Origin: Vicinamibacterales bacterium
GTDB lineage: Bacteria; Acidobacteriota; Vicinamibacteria; Vicinamibacterales; UBA823
Assembly: GCA_036012125.1 (NCBI GenBank)
Contig: DASCOS010000009.1
Location: 124,001 to 188,000, forward strand
Direction: 5' to 3'
DNA: 64,000 nt
The notes under the pieces were generated by a model, which did no database searches, was not told the origin of the DNA, and worked only from the letters and a program-made list of their open reading frames with translations. The translations under genes were made by a program, and so were the position numbers. Position 1 is the first letter of the stretch. Every line of letters begins with the position of its first letter. Shown here one piece after another: positions 9,068 through 17,938 of this stretch.

Positions 9068-9752
9068 CCCAGCCTCCTTCCTTCAAATAGACCACCCGAG
9101 GCCCGGTGCCGAGCTCTTCGAGAGGGCGTTCGGCACGAGGACTCTCCGACAGCTTCGACACGGCACTCTCAGGATCCTCACGATCACCAAAGACAATCGC
9201 CTGAGCCGGACACGCCTGGGCACATGCCGGCTTCACCTCACCATCACGGATCTCGCGTTCCTCATCCCTCGCTTGGTCGTTTGTACGTCGGATGCGCTGA
9301 ACACAAAAAGTGCACTTCTCCATAATGCCCTTCCAGCGCACCGCCACATCGGGATTGATCGTTTGCTCAAGTGGCGCTTCCCACGACGGCTCACCCCAGT
9401 TGAAGTAACGAACCGTGTAAGGACAAGCCTGTCCGCAAGCCCGCGTACCAATGCAGCGAGGGTGAATCTGGGCATTTAAACCATCCGGGGTCTCGTAAGT
9501 CGCGGAAACGGGACAGACTTTCACACAAGGCGCTTCGTCGCAATGGACACACATCACAGGAACGAACCGGACGCGAACATTGGGAAATTCTCCCTCAACG
9601 TGACGCTCGACCCTGATCCATTCGATCGCTCGTCCGTTCTCAGCCTGCTCCGGCCCGGCGGTTGGAACATTGTTCTCGGTTCGACATGCCACCACACAAG
9701 CGTTGCACCCATCGCAACGATCAATGTCAATCGCCATTCCCCACTTTGCCAT
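9036..9752 (-). CDS. Four-cluster ferredoxin-like subunit (ActB2/PsrB/DmsB type)
   Basis: 238 residues from ATG 9752, chosen because AAGGAAGGA lies about 7 nt upstream; the frame can be extended but only by a non-conserved stretch. Cysteine motifs appear in order: CDGCNACVVAC, CVHCDEAPCVKVCP, CIGTRACGQACP, CTFCVQRI and CAQACPAQAIVFGD. The third motif has Thr where a cluster cysteine normally sits, the pattern seen in ActB and PsrB-like proteins in which one cluster is [3Fe-4S], so three [4Fe-4S] and one [3Fe-4S] are expected. It carries electrons between the NrfD quinol site and the cytochromes. In classical ActB this part is fused to the molybdopterin-like part; here the two are separate genes 13 bp apart. 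Confidence 0.93.
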   Translation of the reverse strand: MAKWGMAIDIDRCDGCNACVVACRTENNVPTAGPEQAENGRAIEWIRVERHVEGEFPNVRVRFVPVMCVHCDEAPCVKVCPVSATYETPDGLNAQIHPRCIGTRACGQACPYTVRYFNWGEPSWEAPLEQTINPDVAVRWKGIMEKCTFCVQRIRRTNDQARDEEREIRDGEVKPACAQACPAQAIVFGDREDPESAVSKLSESPRAERPLEELGTGPRVVYLKEGGWGDGFRPGSND

Positions 9753-9765
9753 CCCGGTTCCTTCC

Positions 9766-12000
9766 TTACACCTTGAGCGATTGCGCCGCACGCGGAAGTG
9801 CTGCTAGAACCTCAGGCGCCTTCCGGATACTAACGGCGGTTCCCACTAGTGCTACTCCTGAACCATCGACTGGACCTGGTGGCGGAAGCAGGGCCAAGGG
9901 ATTCGCACCTCGGTCTGTCGCGTACCGTCCGTAGCTGGTGTGCCCTTGCCCGACCGCCATAGCCACGACCTCAGGGCGAAGTCCCGGCATGACCCGCGCA
10001 CGAGCGACAAGTTCGCCTTGCGCCGAGCTAACGAGTAACGGATCGCCATTAGCAATTCCGTACTCCTCAGCCGCAGGCACACTCACCTCGACAACCGAAC
10101 CCCACCGCGTGTCAGTCATCGGGTCAGCAAGTTCCTGGAGAAACGGCAGGTGCGCACTCCGGCCATCACCAAAAGCAAGTGACGGATAGACATGCAATAG
10201 GAACGGTCTTTCGGTCGAAGTCTCTGGCGCCGCACCAACTCCCGCCCGCAAGGGTGCCACATCAAATCGGTAACGGTTGCTGGTCGTCGCGAATTGGCTC
10301 TGAGCGGGCATGGAGTCATCCCACCACCCACCCGATTCGAGCGCACTCCGCCAAAAGCGGTTAGCGCTAGTCTCAACAATTGACCCACGCTGAGAATCGT
10401 GCAGCCCACTCCACGCGGCTTGAAGCGCCGCTTCATAAGACTCCCACGGCAGCGCGACCGCCATGTCGTCGCCCAATCGCTGCCCAATCTGTAGGAGCAC
10501 ATCTGGCATTGCGCGCGTGTCGTAGAGTGGCCTCACGAACATAGGTCCCGACAGCGAAGCCATCGATTTACCGACCCCTGGCGCCGGCACATCATCATCG
10601 AATCGCTCGAACACTGTTGATTCTGGCAGCAGTAAGTCAGCCCACTGAGACGTTTCATCTGGAAATGAACCGAAGCTAGCAATGAACGGAATGTTGGAAA
10701 AAAGGTCAGACACTCCCGACGCGGCAGGCAACGTAAACAGCGGATTTGTGCCAGCTACCAACAGTGCTTTGACGTCAATCGTCGGGTCAGAAAGGACATT
10801 GGCCAACGGCGTCGGTTCTCTCAACACAAACGGCTCGTCAAGAACAGGGTACGGCGCGAACGGTGGCGGTGGATCAAAATGGATGCCGCCCTCGCGACCA
10901 AACGCGCCCACCAGCGCGTTGAGATGGGTAACAGCCACCGCTGTCGCTAAGCCATTCGGGCCAGTCACAGCAGCATCGCCTGCAATCGCTACCGCCGGAC
11001 CGTACTCTGCCATCTCTCGGGCTATCCGCTCGATCTGCTCGGTAGGAACACCAGTTGCTACCGAGACTGTCTCCGGTGCGAATGCTTCCAACACGCGTTC
11101 ACGGAACGCCTCAAAGCCCTCCGTGCGCTCATCCACAAATACCTTATTGTAGAGTTCGTCACGTATTAGCGTATGTGCAATACCCAGCACCAGGGCTGCG
11201 TCAGTTCCAGGCCGCGCCGGCAGCCACTCATCGGCGTGTGCGGCAGTCACGGATAGATGTGGGCCAATTGCAACCAGTTTGCCGCGCTGACCAGGTCGAC
11301 CACGACGGAGGTGGCCGAAACCTCGCCCAAAGCGCACTGGTGATCGCGACGCTTCTACCAGTGCCGCACCAAATGTCAGAACGTAATTCGCATGTTCAAC
11401 ATCGTGAGTCTGAAAAGCCTCAATTCCCAAAGTCAACTCACTAGCGCGTCGCACCAAGTCGTCGCCGAATGGCTCATGCAACCAATGATGCGCTCCGCCG
11501 AACGCCGCTACGAACCGCCTTACAAGCTCCCACCGGTGACCACGAAGTTGCCCAGTCAAAAAGGCCAGTCCCGAACTTTCCGTTCGGAGTGGTATCAACT
11601 CCGTGACCAAGCGTTCCAATGCATCGTCCCATGCAATCTCGGTCCAGCGCCCCTTGCCTCGCTCACCTTCACGGACAAGAGGTGACTGCAGGCGATCGGG
11701 GTGATACATCGCTTGCGGCAATGCCTGCCCGCGTGCACAGCTTCCACCCTTCGAAATCGGATGCGCCGGGTTGCCCTCGACCTTGACAAGACGGCCGTCG
11801 ATCTTCCGAGCGAGAAGCCCGCAGCCACCCGGACACTCAAAACAGGTAGCCGCATGAAACTCCTCCACCCCAGGAACAAATCGTTCCTCGGGGATTAAGA
11901 GCGGGATAATTTGCTCAGAACCCGGAGGCGCGCACGCATCGAGCAGTACACCGGCCGTCCCTGCGACGACCGAACTCTTAAGAAATTCTCGTCGTTTCAT
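9766..12000 (-). CDS. Molybdopterin-oxidoreductase-like catalytic subunit without a metal-ligand cysteine (ActB1-like)
   Basis: 744 residues from ATG 12000, which overlaps the cytochrome stop codon as ATGA. The N-terminus MKRREFLKSSVVAGTAGVL is a twin-arginine signal, followed by LLDAC, a possible lipobox. The FS0 cluster ligands are present (Cys53, 56, 60 and 88: CFECPGGC and GGSCARG). At the place where PsrA, TtrA and formate dehydrogenases carry the Mo-binding Cys, SeCys or Ser, the sequence is GGAHHWLHEPFGDDLVRRA, with no such residue. That loss is characteristic of ActB in alternative complex III and QrcB, which hold no molybdenum and serve as scaffolds. The C-terminal domain ends with TSYGRYATDRGANPLALLP, a dinucleotide-site-like segment. 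The absence of function as a Mo enzyme is inference from this site. Confidence 0.9.
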   Translation of the reverse strand: MKRREFLKSSVVAGTAGVLLDACAPPGSEQIIPLLIPEERFVPGVEEFHAATCFECPGGCGLLARKIDGRLVKVEGNPAHPISKGGSCARGQALPQAMYHPDRLQSPLVREGERGKGRWTEIAWDDALERLVTELIPLRTESSGLAFLTGQLRGHRWELVRRFVAAFGGAHHWLHEPFGDDLVRRASELTLGIEAFQTHDVEHANYVLTFGAALVEASRSPVRFGRGFGHLRRGRPGQRGKLVAIGPHLSVTAAHADEWLPARPGTDAALVLGIAHTLIRDELYNKVFVDERTEGFEAFRERVLEAFAPETVSVATGVPTEQIERIAREMAEYGPAVAIAGDAAVTGPNGLATAVAVTHLNALVGAFGREGGIHFDPPPPFAPYPVLDEPFVLREPTPLANVLSDPTIDVKALLVAGTNPLFTLPAASGVSDLFSNIPFIASFGSFPDETSQWADLLLPESTVFERFDDDVPAPGVGKSMASLSGPMFVRPLYDTRAMPDVLLQIGQRLGDDMAVALPWESYEAALQAAWSGLHDSQRGSIVETSANRFWRSALESGGWWDDSMPAQSQFATTSNRYRFDVAPLRAGVGAAPETSTERPFLLHVYPSLAFGDGRSAHLPFLQELADPMTDTRWGSVVEVSVPAAEEYGIANGDPLLVSSAQGELVARARVMPGLRPEVVAMAVGQGHTSYGRYATDRGANPLALLPPPGPVDGSGVALVGTAVSIRKAPEVLAALPRAAQSLKV

Positions 12001-12512
12001 TTGTGGCAGGTCACACAATCTACCGAAGCCTCTTGGGACTCATGGCAGCTAAGGCACCAATCCATGTCGTAGACCATGTGGCGTGTTGCCCGGTCACTGG
12101 CGCCGATATCTCCGTGGCACGTTTGGCACTCAATCTCTGCTTGAATGTGCCACTTATGGTTGAAGTGGGTATATTGCGGCAGTTCGTACAAACGCACCCA
12201 AGGAATCTCTTGTCCGGCGTCGGCGAACTCAAAAATGCGGTCCAAGTCTGGATTCGGTTCAACCGGCTCCATAAACTCGTGGCAGTCAACGCAAACACTC
12301 ACGCGCGGAATACCAGCGACGGCGTATCGATCGTAGTATTCGTGGCAATACGAGCAGTCAATCTGGTTTTCAACATGAAGCCGATGAGAAAACGCGATTG
12401 GCTGGTCGGGGCTCGCTGTAGCGTCAAAAGAGCAAGCATCTATGGCAACGCCGACAAGCAATACAGAGGCGCCGAGAATCAGCACGGAGGGTATGTACCG
12501 ACTTTGCCACAT
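11997..12512 (-). CDS. Membrane-anchored pentaheme cytochrome c (ActA-like)
   Basis: 171 residues from ATG 12512; a GTG one codon earlier (12515) is also possible. One N-terminal membrane helix (YIPSVLILGASVLLVGVAI) is followed by five CxxCH heme sites: CSYCH, CVDCH, CQTCH, CLSCH and CVTCH. Additional histidines for bis-His coordination lie in FSHRLHV and YTHFNHKWHI. Five hemes fit ActA; the related QrcA has six. It opens the operon and its stop overlaps the next start by 4 bp. The likely role is periplasmic electron transfer from the Fe-S subunit to the monoheme cytochrome. Confidence 0.93.
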   Translation of the reverse strand: MWQSRYIPSVLILGASVLLVGVAIDACSFDATASPDQPIAFSHRLHVENQIDCSYCHEYYDRYAVAGIPRVSVCVDCHEFMEPVEPNPDLDRIFEFADAGQEIPWVRLYELPQYTHFNHKWHIQAEIECQTCHGDIGASDRATRHMVYDMDWCLSCHESQEASVDCVTCHK

Positions 12513-12530
12513 CACGCTACAAGCGCCAGC

Positions 12531-12536
12531 ATTATA
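12531..12536 (-). promoter_or_regulatory. Perfect -10 box (TATAAT) for the respiratory operon
   Basis: Read on the minus strand, TATAAT ends 18 bp before the ATG of the pentaheme cytochrome. The region 16-18 bp further upstream has only a poor -35 match (GAACCG/AACCGT). The predicted leader is about 10 nt and has no Shine-Dalgarno sequence. The remainder of 12537-12661 holds nothing recognisable. Confidence 0.5.
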
Positions 12537-12661
12537 CTAACTTCCCTGGACCTACGGTTCTGCTCTTGTATTGGAAGTTCGATTTGAAGCCCGAAAAATC
12601 TTATTCCCGCAGCGGTAGGCACTCTGTTGAGAGGTTACGATTGAAATGGCCGCTCCAAAGT

Positions 12662-12736
12662 TGGCTCCTCAGGTAGGATTCGAACCTACAACCCTCCGGT
12701 TAACAGCCGGATGCTCTGCCGTTGAGCTACTGAGGA
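12662..12736 (-). tRNA. tRNA-Asn (anticodon GTT), CCA encoded
   Basis: 75 nt including CCA. The acceptor stem is TCCTCAG/CTGAGGA with discriminator G. The anticodon loop is CTGTTAA within the stem CCGG/CCGG, and the T arm has GGTTCGAATCC. It stands alone between the respiratory operon promoter and the DUF4203 gene. Confidence 0.97.
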
Positions 12737-12854
12737 TCCCCAGTATTCCTACGTAGCGACAGCGTGTACATTTCACACCCCATTGCCCCGTTGAACACCC
12801 AATGGTACCGAAACCATGCTAGGCGGGTCAATCCGAAGGGGGTGCCCACGTCGG

Positions 12855-13475
12855 TCATTTTCGGCGACCGTCAAGCGCCCTTCTAGTCTTCCTCAGCTGT
12901 ACAACGAAGCCAAGCAGGCCAACCACTAGCCAACCACCCAGTAATGCCTCATGCCTTGCAGCTACGATATCGAGCGGATAGCTGAACCACGCACCTAGGT
13001 TGCTCACCGCCATCACAGCGTCCTCCCGACCGGTCAACGCTAGACCGCCGACAAGGCTCGTCCAAGCACCGCCAAAGGCAGTGCCAATGATTAGCACGTA
13101 GCGCTGCACCAAGAGAGCGGCAAAAGCCCCAACGATGGAAAAAAGAATAACCAACAATGCATGGGGATCGTCAGCGCGTTGAATCCACAGAAGGTAGACA
13201 AAGGTCGCGCCCAATCCAGCCCCGATAATTGCAACACCCACGTAATAAACAGCGAAGAACATCAATCCGCCGACTAACGCCCCCGCAAGCACCGCTACCA
13301 CCAGTGCCATCAAGTCGGTGCTACCAATCATCCACACTACGCCAATCGCGCCGAAAAATAGCCCGAACCCAGCAAGCACGAAACGGAATAGACGGTATCC
13401 AAGAAAGCACGTCAGGAGACCCCCAACAAGTAGAATGGTGGCGAGTGGCTGGTGTAAGGAGCCTGGAAACATCAT
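12855..13475 (-). CDS. DUF4203 (TMEM198-like) multi-pass membrane protein
   Basis: 206 residues with about seven hydrophobic segments. The opening TILLVGGLLTCFLGYRLFRFVLAGFGLFFGA and later FVYLLWIQRADDPHALLVILFSIVGAFAALLVQRYVLIIGTAFGGAW match the DUF4203 pattern of repeated glycine-rich helices. The function is unknown in bacteria. It is divergent from the arsenosugar-type glycosyltransferase gene, with 51 bp between the starts, and has no operon partner. Confidence 0.75.
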   Translation of the reverse strand: MMFPGSLHQPLATILLVGGLLTCFLGYRLFRFVLAGFGLFFGAIGVVWMIGSTDLMALVVAVLAGALVGGLMFFAVYYVGVAIIGAGLGATFVYLLWIQRADDPHALLVILFSIVGAFAALLVQRYVLIIGTAFGGAWTSLVGGLALTGREDAVMAVSNLGAWFSYPLDIVAARHEALLGGWLVVGLLGFVVQLRKTRRALDGRRK

Positions 13476-13526
13476 CCTAGATTATGTAAGCGGCATCCGC
13501 ATACCTGCAACTATACGATTCCACAA

Positions 13527-14249
13527 ATGCCAGAAAAGCCCACCTTAAGGGGAGCGAGTGCTGAGGGCTCAGTTGTCGCAATCATGGCCCGCTCACCAGC
13601 CCACCCAAGTAAAGTTAAGACGCGTCTAGCCGAAGCGGTCCCCGACACAAGGGCTCGGGTGGACCTCTACACCGCCTTCATCGTCGATCAGATGCGTGTT
13701 TGCCGGTCCCTATCGGACGTCACCCTACGGTTGGCGTATACACCTGAGGGCAATGCCAGTGACTTCGAACTGATGGGACTTAGTCCCGACGAGTTATTAC
13801 TGCAACGAGGCCACGATCTGGCGACCCGCGAGCGCACCCTATTCGAAGATCTCTTTAAAGAGGGCTTCCGCCGGGTTGTCATCATCGGGTCAGATCTGCC
13901 ATCACTTCCAGGTCGCATCCTGGAAGATGCCTTTCGCAGACTCGACAGACCAAGATGCGTGGTGCTCGGCCCGGCTGAGGACGGAGGGTACTATCTTGTC
14001 GGCTTGAGTCGCGACGATGCCACGGCGTCCATTCCGGATCTTTTCTCAAACATTAGATGGAGTACACCGTGGACTCTGTCCGACACCATCGCTGCGGCCG
14101 AGCAAGCGCGAACAACCGTAGAATTGGTCCAGTCGTGGTACGACGTCGATGACGAGGTCGGCTTTCAACGGCTCCGCGACCAACTAAGCAGCCCAACTTT
14201 GGCGGCGGCAGCATCGGCGACTGCGGCAGTACTGAAGAAGATTTTCTAG
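13527..14249 (+). CDS. TIGR04282-type glycosyltransferase (DUF2064)
   Basis: 240 residues. The nucleotide-sugar-binding N-terminus AIMARSPAHPSKVKTRLAEAV and the segments VVIIGSDLPSLPGRIL and VVLGPAEDGGYYLVGL are diagnostic of the DUF2064 family, a GT-A fold related to nucleotidyltransferases. Some members act in arsenosugar synthesis in cyanobacteria, but most occur without arsenic genes, as here. The SDLPSLP aspartate and the DGGYYLVG loop are the likely metal and substrate sites. The start at 13527 has no clear ribosome site; ATG at 13584 is an alternative that would keep the conserved core. Convergent with recR. Confidence 0.85.
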   Translation: MPEKPTLRGASAEGSVVAIMARSPAHPSKVKTRLAEAVPDTRARVDLYTAFIVDQMRVCRSLSDVTLRLAYTPEGNASDFELMGLSPDELLLQRGHDLATRERTLFEDLFKEGFRRVVIIGSDLPSLPGRILEDAFRRLDRPRCVVLGPAEDGGYYLVGLSRDDATASIPDLFSNIRWSTPWTLSDTIAAAEQARTTVELVQSWYDVDDEVGFQRLRDQLSSPTLAAAASATAAVLKKIF

Positions 14250-14301
14250 GTGGGCAATCTCGAACAGTTACGGTGGTGAGAGTACACGGCACCTCTACAC
14301 C

Positions 14302-14898
14302 CTACAACTCTTGACGTCCCTCTATCGCCTTGTGCATTGTAACTTCATCGGCGTACTCAAGGTCGCTGCCCACTGGCACTCCCATGGCGATACGTGTGAT
14401 TCGTACATCAAGCGGTTTGAGGAGCTTTGCAAGATAGATAGCCGTGGCTTCCCCCTCTACATTGGGATTGGTGGCCAAAATAACTTCATTAACTTTGCTA
14501 TCGCTTACTCGAGTTAATAACTCCTTAATTTTCAGGTCGTCCGGGCCAATACCCTGCAGTGGCGACAACGCACCCAGCAGTACGTGGTAAACCCCTTTAA
14601 ACTCACCACTCTTTTCGACCGCAGTGACATTGTGGGGCTCTTCAACAACACAAATGAGGCATTGATCACGGCTTGGGTGCGTGCAGTAGTAGCAGGGATC
14701 TACATCGGTAATGTTGCTGCACACCGAGCAATACGTAATTCGGTCCTTAACCTCACGAAGCGCTTCGCAAAGCTCCTCCACCTGACTGCGAGGGTTCTTA
14801 AGGAAGTGAAACGCCAGTCGTTGCGCACTCCTGGCACCGATACCAGGTAGACGCTGCAACTGCACCATCAACTTCGCGAGTGAGTCAAGCTCGGTCAT
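14302..14898 (-). CDS. recR: Recombination mediator RecR
   Basis: 198 residues, standard length. Helix-hairpin-helix [18 protein letters not shown], the zinc finger [16 protein letters not shown] and the Toprim domain ([40 protein letters not shown] shortened: begins CVVEEP, contains EKSGEF and GALSPLQG) are present. RecR loads RecA at gaps with RecF/RecO. The start overlaps the ybaB stop as ATGA, forming the usual dnaX-ybaB-recR operon. Confidence 0.97.
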   Translation of the reverse strand: MTELDSLAKLMVQLQRLPGIGARSAQRLAFHFLKNPRSQVEELCEALREVKDRITYCSVCSNITDVDPCYYCTHPSRDQCLICVVEEPHNVTAVEKSGEFKGVYHVLLGALSPLQGIGPDDLKIKELLTRVSDSKVNEVILATNPNVEGEATAIYLAKLLKPLDVRITRIAMGVPVGSDLEYADEVTMHKAIEGRQEL

Positions 14899-15194
14899 CC
14901 AGTCAACCCAGGAATCTTGAGGCTACCCATTTGACCTGCCAGTTTGGCGTCTGCCTTACGATGGGCATCGTTAATGGCAGCTACAATAAGGTCCTGCAGC
15001 ATTTCAACGTCATTTCTCAAGACAATTTCGGGATCGATCTTCACAGATACAATCTGTTTTGATCCATTCATCACAACCGTGACCATGCCACCACCAGCGC
15101 TTGCCTCGACCCGCGTCTCCGCCATCTGCTTCTGCAGACGCTCTTGCATCTGTTGAGCCTGCTTCACCATCTCCCGAATGTTCATTGCATCCAT
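14895..15194 (-). CDS. ybaB: YbaB/EbfC family nucleoid-associated protein
   Basis: 99 residues. Contains the family core [29 protein letters not shown] and VKIDPEIVL followed by [17 protein letters not shown]. It binds DNA as a dimer and is almost always encoded between dnaX and recR, as here. ATG at 15185 (MNIREMVKQ) is an equally plausible start. Confidence 0.95.
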   Translation of the reverse strand: MDAMNIREMVKQAQQMQERLQKQMAETRVEASAGGGMVTVVMNGSKQIVSVKIDPEIVLRNDVEMLQDLIVAAINDAHRKADAKLAGQMGSLKIPGLTG

Positions 15195-15234
15195 CTAATG
15201 TGCCTGTCTCAATAACACGACGGCAAGACCACGA

Positions 15235-16944
15235 TCAGGCTTTCTCAATGTCCCGAATCTCACCAGGAAGTACATCCAGCATCGCTTGCACAGTAGGGTC
15301 GTCCATCACCTCGGCTTTCCGAGACTCGTTGGCTGCCAACGGTGACGTCGAAACTAGCTCATCAACGTTTTCCTGCTCGACTACCACCCTCATCTTCTTA
15401 CCAGCGATCTGGGATGCCGTCTTCTCCACCCATGAACACTGGTCTTTAAGTTGGTCCTGAAGTGTCTTCTGGTTCGTCCCGAATGTGAATATGATCCGAT
15501 CGCCGTCCAAGACGATGCGTCGCGCCTGAGCTATAACAGTGCCGTAAAGAACTTTTTTGGTACGCTGGAGTTCCGCCATGCACGCACTTTTCAAGTCCTT
15601 TTCACCTCCGTCCGACAGGGTTTCCGCCGCTCGACCGGTCGGTGGTGATTCGGCCTTAACAGGCTTGGTCTTGACTTGTGCCACCCGGCGAGGAACCGCC
15701 TTCACCTGACTCTTCGCACTTGGGTGAGGACGCATCGCCGGCGCTGACCCTCCGCTAAGAGGAGCTCGGGGGGGCGTGTCCGAGTCACCAGAGCGCTTAG
15801 TCGGTGTGTCGCTTTTAAGTCCCTCAATCACCTCGGCAAGCGGCACCAGGTGACGTAAATGGATCCAGCGAAGCAGCGCCATTTCAAGGTGATACCGAGG
15901 CTGAGAGGATCGGCGTAGGTCCGCCTCGGCCCGACTGAGCACGTCGAACGCCCGCATGAGGTCCTCCCGAGAGAAACGCTGTACCAACGCCCGCAACCGG
16001 TCACGGTCGCCCTCGGGTGCAATTTCGGGGTCTTCAAAACGGGACACGTCAATCGCCAGGACCAGTAGATCGCGACACACCCGTGACAGTTCTCGACACA
16101 CCTGCCGAAGGTCGTAACCTGCCTCGACAAATTGGCCGGAGAGTTGAAACAGATCCGCTGCTCGCTCATCCGCGACCGCCTCGATGGTGTCGAGCAAAAG
16201 ATCTCGCCCCACAAGCCCGAGGACAGTAGAGACATCCTCCGCCGTGATGTGCTCACCACCGAAGGCAAGAACTTGATCGAGTGCGGTCTGGGCGTCGCGC
16301 ATACTCCCTTCCGCCGAGCGTGCTAACAGCGCCAAGGCGCTGGCATCGATGTCGATCTTCTCAACCTTGGCGATCCGATGAAGTTGGTCAGCGATTTCGG
16401 AAGCCCCAATGCTCCTAAACTCAAACACCTGCGACCGGGACAAGACAGTGTCCGGGACCTTTTCGAGTTCAGTCGTTGCCATCATGAACACAACGTACGG
16501 TGGGGGCTCTTCGATCGATTTCAAAAGCGCGTTAAAAGAGGACTTCGACAGTTGGTGAAATTCGTCAATCAAGAAGACCTTGTAGCGGTCGCGCGCCGGC
16601 ATCATCGCTAGGCCCTCAATGATGACTTCACGAACGTTATCAATCCCCGTGTGTGTCGCGCCATCAAGTTCATGGACATCGAGATCACGCCCCTCGGCAA
16701 TCTCAAGGCAGGGATCGCATTTGCCACACGGGTCAGGGACGGGACCCTTTACGCAGTTCAAGGCGCGGGCCAGAATCCTAGCCGTTGTCGTTTTCCCAAC
16801 GCCCCGAGGTCCCGCAAAGACGAAAGCCTGGGCGATGCGCTCGCTCTCGATTGCATTCCGCAGCGTCTGGGTGACACCGCGCTGTCCCACCACATCATCA
16901 AATTTCTTGGGACGCCACTTCCGAGCAATAACTTGGTAGGGCAT
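15235..16944 (-). CDS. dnaX: DNA polymerase III subunit gamma/tau
   Basis: 569 residues. N-terminal AAA+ clamp-loader ATPase with Walker A GPRGVGKTTTARIL, a zinc module (CVKGPVPDPCGKCDPC), Walker B FLIDEFHQL and the sensor-1 segment FMMATTELEKVPDTVLSRS, where most homologues have SRC (arginine finger Arg retained). A proline/serine-rich linker around residues 375-430 joins a C-terminal domain of about 140 residues of tau type. It organises the replicative clamp loader. First gene of dnaX-ybaB-recR, 40 bp before ybaB. No A-rich slippage motif was noticed. Confidence 0.97.
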   Translation of the reverse strand: MPYQVIARKWRPKKFDDVVGQRGVTQTLRNAIESERIAQAFVFAGPRGVGKTTTARILARALNCVKGPVPDPCGKCDPCLEIAEGRDLDVHELDGATHTGIDNVREVIIEGLAMMPARDRYKVFLIDEFHQLSKSSFNALLKSIEEPPPYVVFMMATTELEKVPDTVLSRSQVFEFRSIGASEIADQLHRIAKVEKIDIDASALALLARSAEGSMRDAQTALDQVLAFGGEHITAEDVSTVLGLVGRDLLLDTIEAVADERAADLFQLSGQFVEAGYDLRQVCRELSRVCRDLLVLAIDVSRFEDPEIAPEGDRDRLRALVQRFSREDLMRAFDVLSRAEADLRRSSQPRYHLEMALLRWIHLRHLVPLAEVIEGLKSDTPTKRSGDSDTPPRAPLSGGSAPAMRPHPSAKSQVKAVPRRVAQVKTKPVKAESPPTGRAAETLSDGGEKDLKSACMAELQRTKKVLYGTVIAQARRIVLDGDRIIFTFGTNQKTLQDQLKDQCSWVEKTASQIAGKKMRVVVEQENVDELVSTSPLAANESRKAEVMDDPTVQAMLDVLPGEIRDIEKA

Positions 16945-17088
16945 AAGTCACGACGAACCAGACGTACGCACAGCACCACTACGTCTGTCCCGAACGAGGT
17001 TCAGTGTAGCTTGCGTCTGATCACCAAGCAAGCAGGCCGACCTAACGGCCGCGAACAGCATGATACACTCAGCGTCCGCGACTTACCC

Positions 17089-17178
17089 GGAGAGATGTCC
17101 GAGTGGTTGAAGGAGCACGCTTGGAAAGCGTGTGTAGGGGAAACTCTACCGTGGGTTCGAATCCCACTCTCTCCGCCA
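17089..17178 (+). tRNA. tRNA-Ser (anticodon GGA), CCA encoded
   Basis: 90 nt with CCA. Acceptor stem GGAGAGA/TCTCTCC with discriminator G, anticodon loop TTGGAAA between CGC and GCG, a long variable arm (TGTAGGGGAAACTCTACC) typical of serine tRNAs, and T arm GGGTTCGAATCCC. It lies immediately upstream of the EVE gene. Confidence 0.97.
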
Positions 17179-17222
17179 ATCACATTACGACGCTGAATAT
17201 TAACGGTCCGCTTGGAGTAACC

Positions 17223-17627
17223 ATGTATTGGCTGTTTAAGGAAGAACCGTCAAGTTATAGCTTTGAAGAATTTGTCAAAGATGACCAGACCTCTTGGACT
17301 GGAGTAAGGAATCCCCTGGCCCAAAAGCACCTCCGCTCAGTGAAAAAAGGCGATCGAATCTTCTACTACCATACGGGAAACCAGAAAGCAGTTGTCGGAA
17401 TCGCACGTGCCATCGGTAACGCCTACCTCGATCCGTCGGACACTTCCGGTAAGCGCCATACGGTCGATATCGTTCCGAGTCGCAAGCTGCGCCGCCCGGT
17501 GACACTGGCTGAGATCAAAGCGGACCGCAAGTTTGCAGCTTTTCCTCTCGTGCGGATCTCGAGGCTCTCCGTCATGCCGGTAAGTGCCAAGGAATGGGCC
17601 GCAATCGAATTCCTATCCAAGACCTAA
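17223..17627 (+). CDS. EVE domain protein (PUA-like fold)
   Basis: 134 residues. ATG at 17223 has GGAG 6 nt upstream; longer frames run into the tRNA and are not real. The opening MYWLFKEEPSSYSFEEF and then TSWTGVRNPLAQKHLRSVKKGDRIFYYHTG and VVGIARA are the EVE signature. EVE domains bind modified bases in nucleic acids and are also used as readers in defence enzymes; the stand-alone form is widespread and poorly understood. It lies between two serine tRNA genes that face each other, 44 bp from the first, and may be co-transcribed with that tRNA. Confidence 0.93.
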   Translation: MYWLFKEEPSSYSFEEFVKDDQTSWTGVRNPLAQKHLRSVKKGDRIFYYHTGNQKAVVGIARAIGNAYLDPSDTSGKRHTVDIVPSRKLRRPVTLAEIKADRKFAAFPLVRISRLSVMPVSAKEWAAIEFLSKT

Positions 17628-17814
17628 AGCGCGGTCTCGGGTCGCCCTATGAACCCGACAGGTCTCTTTCGAACGACCATTGAGAACTTACGCTCCGGGA
17701 CCTTGGGTAACCTAAGCGGATTCGGTGGAACGGTGATAGGTGGAAGCCCCAGACGATTGATTTACGATAGGTAATCCACCGCCCAAGCGCATGAAAAACG
17801 CCTGAAGAAAAGAG

Positions 17815-17905
17815 TGGCGGAGAGGGTGGGATTCGAACCCACGTGCCGGTTACCCGACAAGACGCTTTCGAGGCGCCCCCGTTACGACCACTTCGGTACC
17901 TCTCC
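17815..17905 (-). tRNA. tRNA-Ser (anticodon CGA), CCA encoded
   Basis: 91 nt with CCA. Acceptor stem GGAGAGG/CCTCTCC with discriminator G, anticodon CGA in GCCTCGAAAGC, a long variable arm and T arm GGGTTCGAATCCC. Its 3' half is nearly identical to that of the serine tRNA at 17089-17178 but on the other strand. The space 17628-17814 contains no gene that I can support. Confidence 0.97.
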
Positions 17906-17938
17906 GTTGGGTCAAACAATCAAAATTAACGTTGCTAA

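Noticed and set aside
12003-12587. 194-codon plus-strand frame over the pentaheme cytochrome gene
   Set aside because: It is the antisense shadow of a gene with five CxxCH motifs and has no domain of its own.
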